Assembly (NCBI GenBank): GCA_024231975.1
Contig: JAAEQB010000078.1
Coordinates: 1-64,000, forward strand
DNA: 64,000 nt
Direction: 5' to 3'
Source of the DNA: Allobosea sp.
GTDB lineage: Bacteria; Pseudomonadota; Alphaproteobacteria; Rhizobiales; Beijerinckiaceae
How positions within the stretch are numbered: the stretch's first letter is position 1; the number at the start of each line of letters is the position of its first letter. This document shows, one piece after another, positions 7,894-16,213 of this stretch. Both the position numbers and the translations under genes were made by a program. The notes under the pieces are model-generated. The model searched no databases. It saw nothing but the letters and a program-made list of their open reading frames with translations, and had not been told where the DNA came from.

Positions 7894-8808
7894 TCAGAGG
7901 CGCTGCTCGTGACCATCGGTCCGGCGGATCGCCTCGTCCTCGATCTGGATGGTGGTGTGCTTGAGCCCGAACTCCTCGGCGAGGAGCCGGTTGGCCGCGA
8001 CGAGTGTCTCACGCCCCTGCGCCGTGTCGGCGACGACGATATGCGCGCTCACCGCATCGAGGCCCGAGGTCAGTGTCCAGACGTGGAGATCGTGGACGGC
8101 ACTGACGCCGGGCAAGGCCAGCAAGGATTTCTCCAGCAGGTCGATATCGACCTCCGGCGGCGTGCCTTCCATCAGGATGTGGACGGCCTGCTTCAGCAGG
8201 ATCCAGGTCCGCGGCACGATGAACAGGCCGATGCCGGCGCCGACGATCGGATCGGCGAGCGTCCAGCCGGTCGCCATCACGATCACGGCCGCGATGATGA
8301 CGCCGAGCGAGCCGAGCATATCGCTCAGCACCTCAAAATAGGCGCCCTTGACGTTGAGGCTCTCGGAGGAGCCGCCGGCGAGCAGCTTCATGCTGATCAG
8401 GTTGACGATCAGCCCGACCACCGCGACGGCGAGCATCGGGCCGCCAAGGATCGGCGGCGGATTCCGGAAACGCTCATAGGCCTCGTAAAGTATGTAGACG
8501 GTGAGCAGCAGCAGGACGACGGCGTTGGCGAGCGCCGACAGGATCTCCATGCGGACATAGCCGAAGGTCCGCTGCGGCGTCGCCGGCTTCTCGGCGAAGC
8601 GGATTGCGACCAAGGCCAGGGCAAGCCCGCCGGCATCGGTCAGCATATGCGCGGCGTCGGCCAGCAAGGCGAGGCTCCCGGTCCACAGACCGCCGATCGC
8701 CTCGGCGAGCATGAAGGAGAAGGTCAGGCCGAAAGCCATGGCGAGCCGCGACTTGTGCCGCCCCGCCGCCGTGCCGGCGCTGCCGCCATGCGAATGTCCG
8801 GCGCCCAT
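7894..8808 (-). CDS. Cation diffusion facilitator metal/H+ antiporter (CzcD-like)
   Basis: A 304-aa CDF exporter of divalent metals (Zn, Cd, Co or Ni) with six transmembrane helices and a C-terminal cytoplasmic domain. The N-terminus is short and His-containing (GHSHGG). Helix 2 carries the metal motif HMLTD (ADAAHMLTDAGG); in helix 5 the usual HxxxD reads EVLSD, a Glu in the place of the His. The ATG at 8808 overlaps the TGA of the PCuAC-like gene (ATGA) and is preceded by GGAG. It is the distal transporter in the operon led by the His-rich P-type ATPase, so cytosolic metal would be exported by both an ATP-driven and a proton-driven route. Confidence 0.9.
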   Translation of the reverse strand: MGAGHSHGGSAGTAAGRHKSRLAMAFGLTFSFMLAEAIGGLWTGSLALLADAAHMLTDAGGLALALVAIRFAEKPATPQRTFGYVRMEILSALANAVVLLLLTVYILYEAYERFRNPPPILGGPMLAVAVVGLIVNLISMKLLAGGSSESLNVKGAYFEVLSDMLGSLGVIIAAVIVMATGWTLADPIVGAGIGLFIVPRTWILLKQAVHILMEGTPPEVDIDLLEKSLLALPGVSAVHDLHVWTLTSGLDAVSAHIVVADTAQGRETLVAANRLLAEEFGLKHTTIQIEDEAIRRTDGHEQRL

Positions 8809-9401
8809 CAGGATGCTCCGTTGATAGCCCCGCCCGATCCGGCGCTGGCATGATCGGCATGGTCCGGCTGGCCCAGATTCTCGACCTGGATCTGCGTCCT
8901 GACCCGCCCGGCCCGCTCGAAGACGAAAGTCACCGGGATCGCAGTCCCTGGCTCGACCGCCTGCCTGAGCCCGACCAGCGTGATCTGCCGCGCGCCGGGC
9001 CGGAACGAAACCTTGCTGTTGCCGGGGATGTCGAGCTCGTCGAGTTCGCGCGGCCGGACGATGCCGGAGCTGGTGTCGAGCTCCTTCATCACGGCCTCCT
9101 GCGCCAGCGGCGTCTCGATCGAGATCAACCTGTCGCGGACGCGCCCGCCATTCTCGAAGCTGGCATAGATCGGATATTGCTCGCCAGCGCGGGCCGCGCC
9201 GCGCGACCAGGGATGGATCACCCCGATATCGGCGCGCTTCGCCACCGGCTCGACATGGGCGAGCCCGAAGGCCAGGAACAGGCCGAGCCCGATCACAGCA
9301 ACCACGCTGAGCCGTACCACTGCCCCCCGCGAGAGAAGGAGCGGCACGGACGGCGTCTCGCCCAGCCCTCGGCCGAGCCGGCCCAGCCAGCCACGGATCA
9401 T
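8808..9401 (-). CDS. PCuAC-like periplasmic protein lacking copper ligands
   Basis: A 197-aa protein with an N-terminal transmembrane anchor (about residues 28-48) and a periplasmic domain that follows the PCuAC/DUF461 pattern: HPWSRGAARAG, ENGG..DRL, and a G-x-R-Q-I-T-L-V-G-L segment where copper chaperones have PGGYHxM. The canonical HxM and HxMxM copper ligands are missing (VMKEL replaces the usual LHEM). The fold is probably retained while the Cu site is lost or altered. Both ends overlap neighbours by ATGA (lspA upstream, CDF downstream), so it is firmly part of the metal operon. It could be a periplasmic partner for another metal. Confidence 0.6.
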   Translation of the reverse strand: MIRGWLGRLGRGLGETPSVPLLLSRGAVVRLSVVAVIGLGLFLAFGLAHVEPVAKRADIGVIHPWSRGAARAGEQYPIYASFENGGRVRDRLISIETPLAQEAVMKELDTSSGIVRPRELDELDIPGNSKVSFRPGARQITLVGLRQAVEPGTAIPVTFVFERAGRVRTQIQVENLGQPDHADHASAGSGGAINGAS

Positions 9402-9907
9402 CGGGCAATCTCCTGCTGCTTGACCTCATCCGCCCGGTTCATCGCCGGCAGCGCAGCCAGCAACATCAGCACCACGCCGACGGTCAGCGCGATGTCGGCG
9501 CCGTTGAAAGTCGGCCAGTGCCAGTCGCCCCAATGCAGGTCGAGAAAATCGGTGACCGCGCCCTGGCGCCAGCGGTCGATCGCGTTGCCGAAGGCCCCGC
9601 CCGCCATCAGCGAAAGACCGATGCGCTCGAGCCGGTGCCCGGCGAACATCGCCCAGGCGAGCAGGCCGAAGCCGGCCACGAGCTTGAACAGCCCAAGCAG
9701 GCCAGGCCAGGCTTCGAACGTATCGCTGAACATGCCGAAACTGACGCCGGTGTTGAAGCCGAGGCGCAGATTGAGGAACGGCGTGAGTTCGATCAGCTCG
9801 GGCGGGTTCAGCACGACCTCCAGCATCAGCCATTTGCTGGCCTGATCGAGTCCGGCGGCCGCGAGCGCGACGGCAACGGCAAAGCTTAGCCTGCGCGACC
9901 AGCTCAT
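9398..9907 (-). CDS. lspA: Signal peptidase II (lipoprotein signal peptidase)
   Basis: A 169-aa inner-membrane aspartyl protease that cleaves prolipoproteins before the lipidated cysteine. Four transmembrane helices are visible; the catalytic aspartates lie in GNAIDRW and FNGADIAL, and the conserved N-terminal D-Q-x-x-K motif is present in GLDQASKW. It sits inside a metal resistance operon with ATGA overlaps on both sides, a setting known from pbr-type lead operons where the lspA-like gene is called pbrC. It may therefore be a second, operon-specific copy; whether the genome also has a housekeeping lspA cannot be seen here. Confidence 0.92.
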   Translation of the reverse strand: MSWSRRLSFAVAVALAAAGLDQASKWLMLEVVLNPPELIELTPFLNLRLGFNTGVSFGMFSDTFEAWPGLLGLFKLVAGFGLLAWAMFAGHRLERIGLSLMAGGAFGNAIDRWRQGAVTDFLDLHWGDWHWPTFNGADIALTVGVVLMLLAALPAMNRADEVKQQEIAR

Positions 9908-10533
9908 GCGGCCTCTCCCGCAGTGCCGCCACTGACGCCGAGCCAGCGCCGGACGCGGCTCTTGTAGACGAGATAGGGCTCACCGAGCGAAGCGGCGAGC
10001 ACACGCTCCTCGATCGCCACCTGCAGCCTGATCGCGATCAGCAGCGCCAGAGTCAGCGCCGCCTGGACGAGGCTCGGCAGAACGATGAAGAGACCGATGA
10101 ACAGCAGGGCCTGACCGACGAAGACCGGGTTCCGCGAGAGCGCAAAGGGGCCGCTGTCGACGATCGCGCCCTGCTCGCCCTCGGCCGCGCCGATGCGCCA
10201 GGAGGAGCCCATGGCGCGCTGCGACAACAGCGCGACACCGGCGCCGATGACGACGAGGAGATGACCGAGGACGTCGAACCAGGGCCCGTCCAGTGCTGCC
10301 GCCAGCGGATCGTCCTTTACCGGATTGCCAAAGGCGGCGAGCCAGAGCGGCCAAAGCACGGCACCGGCGAAGGCGAGGCGGAAAAGCAGCGCCGGCAGCG
10401 TCTGCTTCTCCCTGCCCTTGCCGAAGAGCCAGACCGGGCGACCAGCCTCCTCCGCCAGGAGCGTCGACAGGATGATGAAGCTGACGACGTAGACGACGGC
10501 CATCAGATAGCTGGCGATCTCCATGCCGGACAT
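9904..10533 (-). CDS. ICMT/phospholipid methyltransferase-like membrane protein
   Basis: A 209-aa polytopic membrane protein with the signature of the isoprenylcysteine carboxyl methyltransferase / phospholipid methyltransferase group: G-P-F-A-L-S-R-N-P-V followed by a hydrophobic helix, then an E-E-x-x-L motif (IEERVL) and a closing GEPYLVYKSRVRRW. About five membrane helices are visible. In bacteria such proteins often accompany metal resistance genes, and the substrate is generally unknown. The start at 10533 has GAGGAGG upstream. It is second in the operon, between the P-type ATPase and lspA; co-occurrence with a lipoprotein peptidase raises the possibility of a lipid or lipoprotein modification tied to metal stress. 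Confidence 0.75.
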   Translation of the reverse strand: MSGMEIASYLMAVVYVVSFIILSTLLAEEAGRPVWLFGKGREKQTLPALLFRLAFAGAVLWPLWLAAFGNPVKDDPLAAALDGPWFDVLGHLLVVIGAGVALLSQRAMGSSWRIGAAEGEQGAIVDSGPFALSRNPVFVGQALLFIGLFIVLPSLVQAALTLALLIAIRLQVAIEERVLAASLGEPYLVYKSRVRRWLGVSGGTAGEAA

Positions 10534-10544
10534 CGGCCGCCTCC

Positions 10545-12908
10545 TCAGCCGACCTTGCCGGCGTTGAAGCGCAGCAGGCGCAGCGCGTTGGCGGTGACCA
10601 GCACGGTCGCGCCGGTATCGGCGAGGATCGCGACCCAGAGACCGGTATAGCCGAGCACGCTGGTGACCAGGAACACCGCCTTCAGGCCGAGCGCGAGCGT
10701 GATATTCGTACGGATGTTGCCCATCGCCGCCCGCGCCAGCCGGATCATCGCGGCGATGTCGCGCACCCGGCTCTTCAGCACCGCGCCATCGGCGGTCTCG
10801 AGCGCGACATCGGTGCCCGAGCCCATGGCGACGCCGATATTGGCGGCAGCCAGCGCCGGGGCGTCGTTGATGCCGTCGCCGACCATCATCACCGGCGCCT
10901 CCTGCGACAGCGCCTTGATGGCGGTGACCTTGTCGTCCGGCATCAGCTCGGCCTTGTGCTCCAGGCCGAGCGAGCCGGCGATGGCGGCGCCGGTGCGGGC
11001 ATTGTCGCCAGTCAGCATCACCGAGCGGACACCAAGTGCCTTGAGCTCGGCGATGGCGGCGGCAGCATCCTCGCGCGGCTCGTCGCGCAGGGCGATCAGG
11101 CCGGCGAGTTGGCCGTCGGCGATAACCGCAGCGACGGTCTTGCCGGCGGTTTCGAGCCGCTCGACCGCTTCCAGCGCACTTGCGTCGAAGCTGGCGCGAT
11201 CCCTGGCGTGGCGCGGCGCGCCGACGAAGATGGCGACCCCGTCGAGCTCGCCGGTGACGCCCTTGCCGGCGATCGCAGCCGCATTGGCGGCGGAACGCAC
11301 CGGGACACCATCCGCCTTGGCGCGGGCGAGGATGGCGAGCGCCAGCGGATGGCTGGAACCGGTCTCGACGGCAGCGGCGAGCTCGATGACCTTGCGCTCC
11401 TCACTGGTGAGCGCGACGATTTCAGTGACACGCGGCTCGCCCGCGGTCAGCGTTCCCGTCTTGTCGAAGGCGACGACGCCGGTGCGCGCCGCAGCCTCGA
11501 TCACCACGCCGCCCTTGAGCAGCAGGCCCTGGCGCGCCCCGGTCGAGAGCGCCGCCGCGATCGAGGCCGGCACCGAGATGACCAACGCGCAGGGGCAGCC
11601 GATCAGCAACAGCGCCAGCGCCCGGTAGATCCAGACCGACCATTCGCTGCCGAACGCCAGCGGCGGCACCAGCGCGACCAGGATGGCGAGGCCGACGATC
11701 GCCGGCATGTAGATGCGCGAGAAGCGGTCGATGAAGCGCTCGGTCGGCGCGCGTGCTTCCTGGGCTTCCTCGACCAGGCGGATGATGCGGGCGATGGTGT
11801 TGTCGGCAGCAGCCTTCTCGACGCGCACGCGCAGAGCCGCCTCGCGATTGACCGAGCCGGCATAGACGGAATCGCCGACGCCCTTGGTCTTCGGCACGGA
11901 TTCGCCAGTGACCGGGCTCTCGTCGATGCCGGAGATGCCGTCGGTGATCGCGCCGTCGGCCGGGATGCGGTCGCCCGGGCGCACCAGCACGATCTGGCCG
12001 ACCTTCAGAGCGGCAGCGTCGACCTGCCGGTTCTCGCCATTCTCCTCGACCAGGGCCGTCTTCGGCACGAGATCGCCCAGCGCCCGGATCGAAGCACGGG
12101 CGCGATCGGCCGCAACGCCTTCCAGCACCTCGCCGACGGCGAAGAGGAAGACGACCAGCGCTGCCTCCTCGGCCGCGCCGATGACGAGCGCGCCGGTCGC
12201 GGCGATCGTCATCAGCATCTCGATGGTGAAGGGCTGGCCGACGGCAGCCGCGGCGAAAGCACGCCGCGCCACCGGCACGACGCCGATCACGCAGGCGACG
12301 ACGAAGGCCCAGTAGGCAGCCGTCTCGGAGACCGTGAACTTGGCGAGCCAGGCGGCGCCCAGCAGCGCCCCGGTCAGGAGGACGAGCCTGCCCTTGCCGG
12401 TCTGGTACCAGGAGACGCCGTCCGGGGTCGGCTCATGGACATGGCCGGGCAGGCCGTGGCCATGGTCGGCGCCCTTGCCGGCATTGCCATGAGCATGGTC
12501 GTGACCGTGATCGTGCTTGTGGTCATGAGCATGATCGTGCCCGTGCCCGCCGCAAGCCGAATGGTCATGATCATGCTCGTGCGCATGATCATGCGCCTTC
12601 TGCCTCGGGTCGTGATCGTGGCCGCAGCCGCAACTCGAGGGCTCAGGCTCGGGCACAGCCGCCTGCTTGGCGGCGACCACCGCCGTCGTGTAGCCGAGGC
12701 TGGCGACGCGCTTCTCGATGGCGTCGCGCCTGGTCCGGCTCTCGTCTAGGGCGAGCGTCAGCGTCTCCGACATCGCCGAAAGACGGACCTCGGAGACGCC
12801 GGGCAAGCGCTCGACCGCGCCGCGAATCTTGGCGGCGCAGCTGGCGCAATCCATGCCGCCGACCTTCCAGGACAGCGTTTCCGTTTCGGTTTTGGCGGCA
12901 GTGGCCAT
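10545..12908 (-). CDS. Zn/Cd/Pb-translocating P1B-type ATPase with His-rich region
   Basis: A 787-aa heavy-metal pump of the ZntA/CadA subgroup. In order: one HMA domain with MDCASC (Cys21, Cys24); a roughly 80-residue His/Asp-rich segment (about 90-168) made of repeated HDH/DHDH units; membrane helices; actuator domain; the CPC motif near residue 438 in IGCPCALVIS; phosphorylation DKTGT near 481-485; and GDGINDAPA. The CPC with a single HMA and a GHDHDH-rich region fits Zn2+/Cd2+/Pb2+ rather than Cu+. It is the first gene of the minus-strand efflux operon, driven by the MerR-type promoter at 12944-12974. Confidence 0.93.
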   Translation of the reverse strand: MATAAKTETETLSWKVGGMDCASCAAKIRGAVERLPGVSEVRLSAMSETLTLALDESRTRRDAIEKRVASLGYTTAVVAAKQAAVPEPEPSSCGCGHDHDPRQKAHDHAHEHDHDHSACGGHGHDHAHDHKHDHGHDHAHGNAGKGADHGHGLPGHVHEPTPDGVSWYQTGKGRLVLLTGALLGAAWLAKFTVSETAAYWAFVVACVIGVVPVARRAFAAAAVGQPFTIEMLMTIAATGALVIGAAEEAALVVFLFAVGEVLEGVAADRARASIRALGDLVPKTALVEENGENRQVDAAALKVGQIVLVRPGDRIPADGAITDGISGIDESPVTGESVPKTKGVGDSVYAGSVNREAALRVRVEKAAADNTIARIIRLVEEAQEARAPTERFIDRFSRIYMPAIVGLAILVALVPPLAFGSEWSVWIYRALALLLIGCPCALVISVPASIAAALSTGARQGLLLKGGVVIEAAARTGVVAFDKTGTLTAGEPRVTEIVALTSEERKVIELAAAVETGSSHPLALAILARAKADGVPVRSAANAAAIAGKGVTGELDGVAIFVGAPRHARDRASFDASALEAVERLETAGKTVAAVIADGQLAGLIALRDEPREDAAAAIAELKALGVRSVMLTGDNARTGAAIAGSLGLEHKAELMPDDKVTAIKALSQEAPVMMVGDGINDAPALAAANIGVAMGSGTDVALETADGAVLKSRVRDIAAMIRLARAAMGNIRTNITLALGLKAVFLVTSVLGYTGLWVAILADTGATVLVTANALRLLRFNAGKVG

Positions 12909-12943
12909 GCGTCGTCTCCGCTTGACAGCGTTGCGGGACCACC

Positions 12944-12974
12944 TACCTACAACCTGTAGCCACTACAGCTTCAA
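12944..12974 (-). promoter_or_regulatory. MerR-family (CadR-type) operator/promoter
   Basis: On the minus strand, -35 TTGAAG (12974-12969) and -10 TAGGTA (12949-12944) are separated by 19 bases (12968-12950), the long spacer typical of MerR-activated promoters. The spacer holds the perfect dyad CTGTAG-TGG-CTACAG (12954-12968). The layout closely resembles known CadR/PbrR operators. It would drive the P-type ATPase operon on metal binding by the adjacent regulator. Confidence 0.85.
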
Positions 12975-12985
12975 GAGGAAAAATC

Positions 12986-13432
12986 ATGCGGCCGGCAAAA
13001 ACCCTTGAGCGCGTGATGCCGATCGGGACGCTGGCGGAACGGACCGGGGTCAAGGTCGAGACCATCCGCTATTACGAGCAGGTCGGCCTGCTGCCGGAGC
13101 CCGAGCGCTCCGAAGGCAATCAGCGCCGCTATGGCCGCGCCCATGTCGAGCGGCTCGCCTTCATCAAGCATGGGCGTGATCTCGGCTTCGCTGTCGAGAG
13201 CATTCGCACTTTGCTGCGGCTTTCGGACACACCCGGCATGGCCTGCGACGAGGCGCATGCGATCGCCGCCAGCCATCTCGGCGAAGTCCGTGACAAGATC
13301 GCGCGTTTGCGCTCGCTCGAAGCCGAACTCGCCCGGATCGCAACGGTTTGCTCGGGCGGCGTCGCCGCCAGTGACTGCGCCGTGATCGAGGCGCTGGCCG
13401 ATCACAGCCATTGCGAGCATCACGGCCACTGA
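12986..13432 (+). CDS. MerR-family metal-responsive regulator (CadR/PbrR-like)
   Basis: A 148-aa transcriptional activator with an N-terminal winged-helix HTH (IGTLAERTGVKVETIRYYEQVGLL), a dimerisation coiled coil and a C-terminal metal loop. Cys87, Cys122 and Cys131 match the three-cysteine site of the ZntR/CadR/PbrR branch, and the tail (HSHCEHHGH) adds a His-rich extension like that of CadR. It is divergent from the efflux operon, with the dyad operator between. The ATG at 12986 has AAGAGGAA at 12973-12980; an internal ATG at 13016 would remove ten residues before the HTH. Inducer is probably Cd, Pb or Zn. Confidence 0.9.
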   Translation: MRPAKTLERVMPIGTLAERTGVKVETIRYYEQVGLLPEPERSEGNQRRYGRAHVERLAFIKHGRDLGFAVESIRTLLRLSDTPGMACDEAHAIAASHLGEVRDKIARLRSLEAELARIATVCSGGVAASDCAVIEALADHSHCEHHGH

Positions 13433-13493
13433 GACATTCCAGCAAATTGACCCTGCCGGCGGCCATGCTATCGAAACGGCAGGAGGGCCGATT

Positions 13494-13886
13494 TTGTCCG
13501 CAGGGCATCGCAAAGCAGGGATGAGACGCTGGGTCGCGCTGGCCGCGGCCTATCTTGTCGTGCTGCAGGCGATCTTCGCGGGCCTCGCCTCCGGCGCCAA
13601 TGCGGCGAGCTTCAGTCTCGACCGCTCGCTGGCGATGACGCTCTGCGCCGGCGGCGATCAGCCGATGAGCCAAAGCGATGGTACCGCCACGCATGAGCTG
13701 ATGAGCTGCTGCATGCTCGGCTGCGCCTTCACCGGCGCCGGCGCGCCGGCGGCGCCGACCAACTCGCTGCCGGTCATCCATCGCGCCGTCGACCTCGTCG
13801 CCTTCCAGCGCCGGCTCGACCTGCCATCCGGCTTCGTCGCCGGCCGCTCCCCGGCAAATCCACGCGCGCCGCCCGCCGGCGTCTGA
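13494..13886 (+). CDS. DUF2946-like exported small protein
   Basis: A 130-aa protein with an N-terminal signal-like helix (RRWVALAAAYLVVLQAIFAGLASG) and a Cys-rich centre containing MTLCAGG and HELMSCCMLGC. This layout fits the DUF2946 type of periplasmic proteins often found beside copper or heme uptake genes; that match is from memory and moderate. The start is probably TTG at 13494, which has AGGAGGG seven bases upstream; ATG at 13521 is the alternative. It leads the copper cluster and may bind Cu through its cysteines and histidine. Confidence 0.6.
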   Translation: MSAGHRKAGMRRWVALAAAYLVVLQAIFAGLASGANAASFSLDRSLAMTLCAGGDQPMSQSDGTATHELMSCCMLGCAFTGAGAPAAPTNSLPVIHRAVDLVAFQRRLDLPSGFVAGRSPANPRAPPAGV

Positions 13887-14064
13887 TCAGGGCAGGCCTG
13901 CGCCTCGGCTGCGCCGCTTGCTTCTTGCTAGCGGCCGCTAGCGGCCTCTTCACACTCCGTTCGCTCGCGACGGCAGCCTGCCGGCTCGCGTGCTCCTTCC
14001 AAGTTTACGCCGCCGAGCGCGGCTGCGCCGGCCGTGCCGGTGCCCTTTCCGCAGGATTCAGATA

Positions 14065-14583
14065 ATGAAATTGCTTTCGCTCGCCGCCCTGGTCGCGGCT
14101 TTCGCTGCCGGTCCGGCCCTCGCCCATATCACGCTGGAAACCCAGCAGGCCCCGGTCGGCTCGACCTACAAGGCCGTGCTGCGCGTGCCGCATGGTTGCA
14201 AGGGCGCGGCCACGATCAAGGTCCGCGTCCGCATTCCCGAGGGCGTCATCGCGGTCAAGCCGATGCCCAAGCCCGGCTGGACGCTGGAGACGACCAAGGG
14301 CAAGTATGAGAAGGCTTACGACTATTACGGCACGCCGACGGCCGAGGGTGTCACCGAGGTCAGCTGGAGCGGCGGCAAGCTGCTCGACGAGCACTATGAC
14401 GAGTTCGTCCTGCGCGCCTATCTCACGGCCGACCTCAAGCCGGAGACGACACTCTACGTGCCGATCGTCCAGGAATGCGAGGGCGGCGCCGTCGAGCGCT
14501 GGATCGAGATCCCGGCGGCCGGCAAGTCGGCGGACGACTACAAGTTCCCGGCGCCGGGCGTGAAGCTGACCCCGAAGAAGTGA
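14065..14583 (+). CDS. YcnI-family copper-binding protein (DUF1775)
   Basis: A 172-aa exported protein. The signal peptide ends in PALA and the mature protein begins with His (HITLE), the residue that in YcnI/DUF1775 proteins forms the N-terminal brace for Cu(II). Two cysteines (HGCKG and QECEGG) could form a disulfide. The start ATG at 14065 follows a 178-bp gap after the DUF2946-like gene. It precedes the CopC-CopD fusion gene, as ycnI-type genes often do, so a periplasmic copper acceptor handing metal to CopC/CopD is likely. Confidence 0.85.
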   Translation: MKLLSLAALVAAFAAGPALAHITLETQQAPVGSTYKAVLRVPHGCKGAATIKVRVRIPEGVIAVKPMPKPGWTLETTKGKYEKAYDYYGTPTAEGVTEVSWSGGKLLDEHYDEFVLRAYLTADLKPETTLYVPIVQECEGGAVERWIEIPAAGKSADDYKFPAPGVKLTPKK

Positions 14584-14623
14584 GCGAGCGCGGCCGGGTT
14601 TTCCGCCCGGCCGCGGTCCCGCC

Positions 14624-16213
14624 ATGACCCGGCAACTTCGCCTTCTTCTCATCCTGCTCGGCCTCGCCATCGCCTCGCTCGCGACGGCGGGGCAGGCGAT
14701 GGCGCATGCCGCCTTGACCAAGACCGTTCCGGCCGACGGCGCGGTGATCGCTGCCGCACCGGCCGAGTTCAGCCTGAGCTTCAGCGAGCCGGTCTCGCCG
14801 CTGGTGCTGAAGCTGATCGGCCCGGACGGGACCAGCCGCGCGCTGACGCGCTTCACGCTTACCGACCGGACGCTCTCGATCACGGCGCCGCCCGATCTGG
14901 GCCAAGGCACACATGTGCTGAGCTGGCGTGTCGTCTCCGAGGACGGCCATCCCGTCGGCGGCTCGGTGCTTTTCTCGGTGGGTGCGCCGAGCGCGGCGCC
15001 TGATCTCGTCGCGAGCCAAACCGAGCCAGCCGTGCGCGTGGTCCTCTGGCTCGGCAAGTTGGGGCTCTATCTCGGTCTCGCTTTCGGCATTGGCGGCGTC
15101 GCCTTCATGGCTTGGGTCGCCCCCCTGCCCGCACCCGCGCGCCGGCCGATAGCGGGCTTCCTTGCGCTGGGACTGCTGTCGATACCAATCGCCTTTGCCG
15201 CACAGGGCCTGGACGCTTTGGCATTGCCGCTCTCCGCGGCGCTTCAGCCCGCAGCCTGGCAAGCTGCCGCTGCGAGCAGCTTCGGCCGCACAGCGCTGAT
15301 CGCGATGCTCGCCGTGCTCGTGGCCTTGCTCGCGCTCATGCGGCCTGGCCGAGCCGGACGCCTGCTCGCAATCCTTGCATGGCTTGGCGTCGGCGCGGCG
15401 CTTGCCGCCAGCGGCCATGCCAGCGCCGCCGAGCCGCAATTCCTTACCCGCCCGGCCGTGTTCCTGCACGCGGTCGACATGGCCGGCTGGGCCGGCGCTT
15501 TGCTGCCCCTCGCTCTCGCCCTGCGACAGCCGAACGGAGCGCAGGTCCTGCAGCGCTTCTCGCGGCGCATTCCAGTGCTGTTGCTTCTCATCCTGCTCAG
15601 CGGCCTCGCGCTCGCCATCGTCCAGGTCGAGCGCCCGCAGGCCTTGCTGACCACACCCTACGGCCTCGTACTCACCGGCAAGCTCGTGCTGGTCGCGGCG
15701 CTGATCGGGCTCGGCGCGTTCAACCGCTATCGGCTGACCGGCGCGGTCATCTCCGGACGCGCAAGCACCCGCTCACTGCTGACGCGGATCATCGCGGCCG
15801 AGATCGCGATCATCGTCGCCATTCTCGCGGGCGTCGCACTATGGCGTTTCACGCCACCGCCGCGCGCTCTGGCGGCCGCCGCAGCGCAGCCGGCAAGCGT
15901 CCACATCCATACCGAAAAGGCGATGGCCGACATCAGCGTGACGCCGGGCCGCACCGGCCCGGTGACGATCACCGTCTCGCTGCTCGACGGCGAATTCGGC
16001 CCTCTCACGGCGAAAGAGTTGCGGCTTGCTCTGTCTCGACCCGAGGCCGGCATCGAACCGATCGAGCGGCAGGCCGCCAAACAGCCGGATGGCAGCTGGC
16101 AGATCGGCGAGCTGACACTTCCGGTCGCCGGCCGCTGGACCATCGAGCTCGAAATCCTGGTCTCGGATTTCGAGATGACCCGTCTCAAGGAGACCGTGGA
16201 GATCAGGCCATGA
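14624..16213 (+). CDS. CopC-CopD fusion copper transport protein
   Basis: A 529-aa fusion. Residues 1-27 are a signal peptide ending AMA; the mature N-terminus begins with His (HAALTKTVPADG), followed by a CopC cupredoxin-like domain to about residue 125 with SEDGHPVGG carrying the distal ligands. Residues about 140-420 form a CopD-like membrane domain of about eight helices. The last roughly 100 residues (from about 425) form a soluble beta-rich domain (SVHIHTEKAMADISVTPG) resembling YtkA-type domains. CopC captures Cu(II) in the periplasm and CopD moves or relays it across the membrane. The gene overlaps the next one by ATGA. Confidence 0.9.
   Translation: MTRQLRLLLILLGLAIASLATAGQAMAHAALTKTVPADGAVIAAAPAEFSLSFSEPVSPLVLKLIGPDGTSRALTRFTLTDRTLSITAPPDLGQGTHVLSWRVVSEDGHPVGGSVLFSVGAPSAAPDLVASQTEPAVRVVLWLGKLGLYLGLAFGIGGVAFMAWVAPLPAPARRPIAGFLALGLLSIPIAFAAQGLDALALPLSAALQPAAWQAAAASSFGRTALIAMLAVLVALLALMRPGRAGRLLAILAWLGVGAALAASGHASAAEPQFLTRPAVFLHAVDMAGWAGALLPLALALRQPNGAQVLQRFSRRIPVLLLLILLSGLALAIVQVERPQALLTTPYGLVLTGKLVLVAALIGLGAFNRYRLTGAVISGRASTRSLLTRIIAAEIAIIVAILAGVALWRFTPPPRALAAAAAQPASVHIHTEKAMADISVTPGRTGPVTITVSLLDGEFGPLTAKELRLALSRPEAGIEPIERQAAKQPDGSWQIGELTLPVAGRWTIELEILVSDFEMTRLKETVEIRP

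Noticed and set aside
12430..12610. Short tandem-like repeats resembling a CRISPR array
   Set aside because: The repeats encode the His/Asp-rich region of the P-type ATPase in frame, with no spacers of constant length.
10956..12749. 597-codon open frame on the plus strand
   Set aside because: It is the antisense shadow of the P-type ATPase gene, with low-complexity Asp/Arg content.
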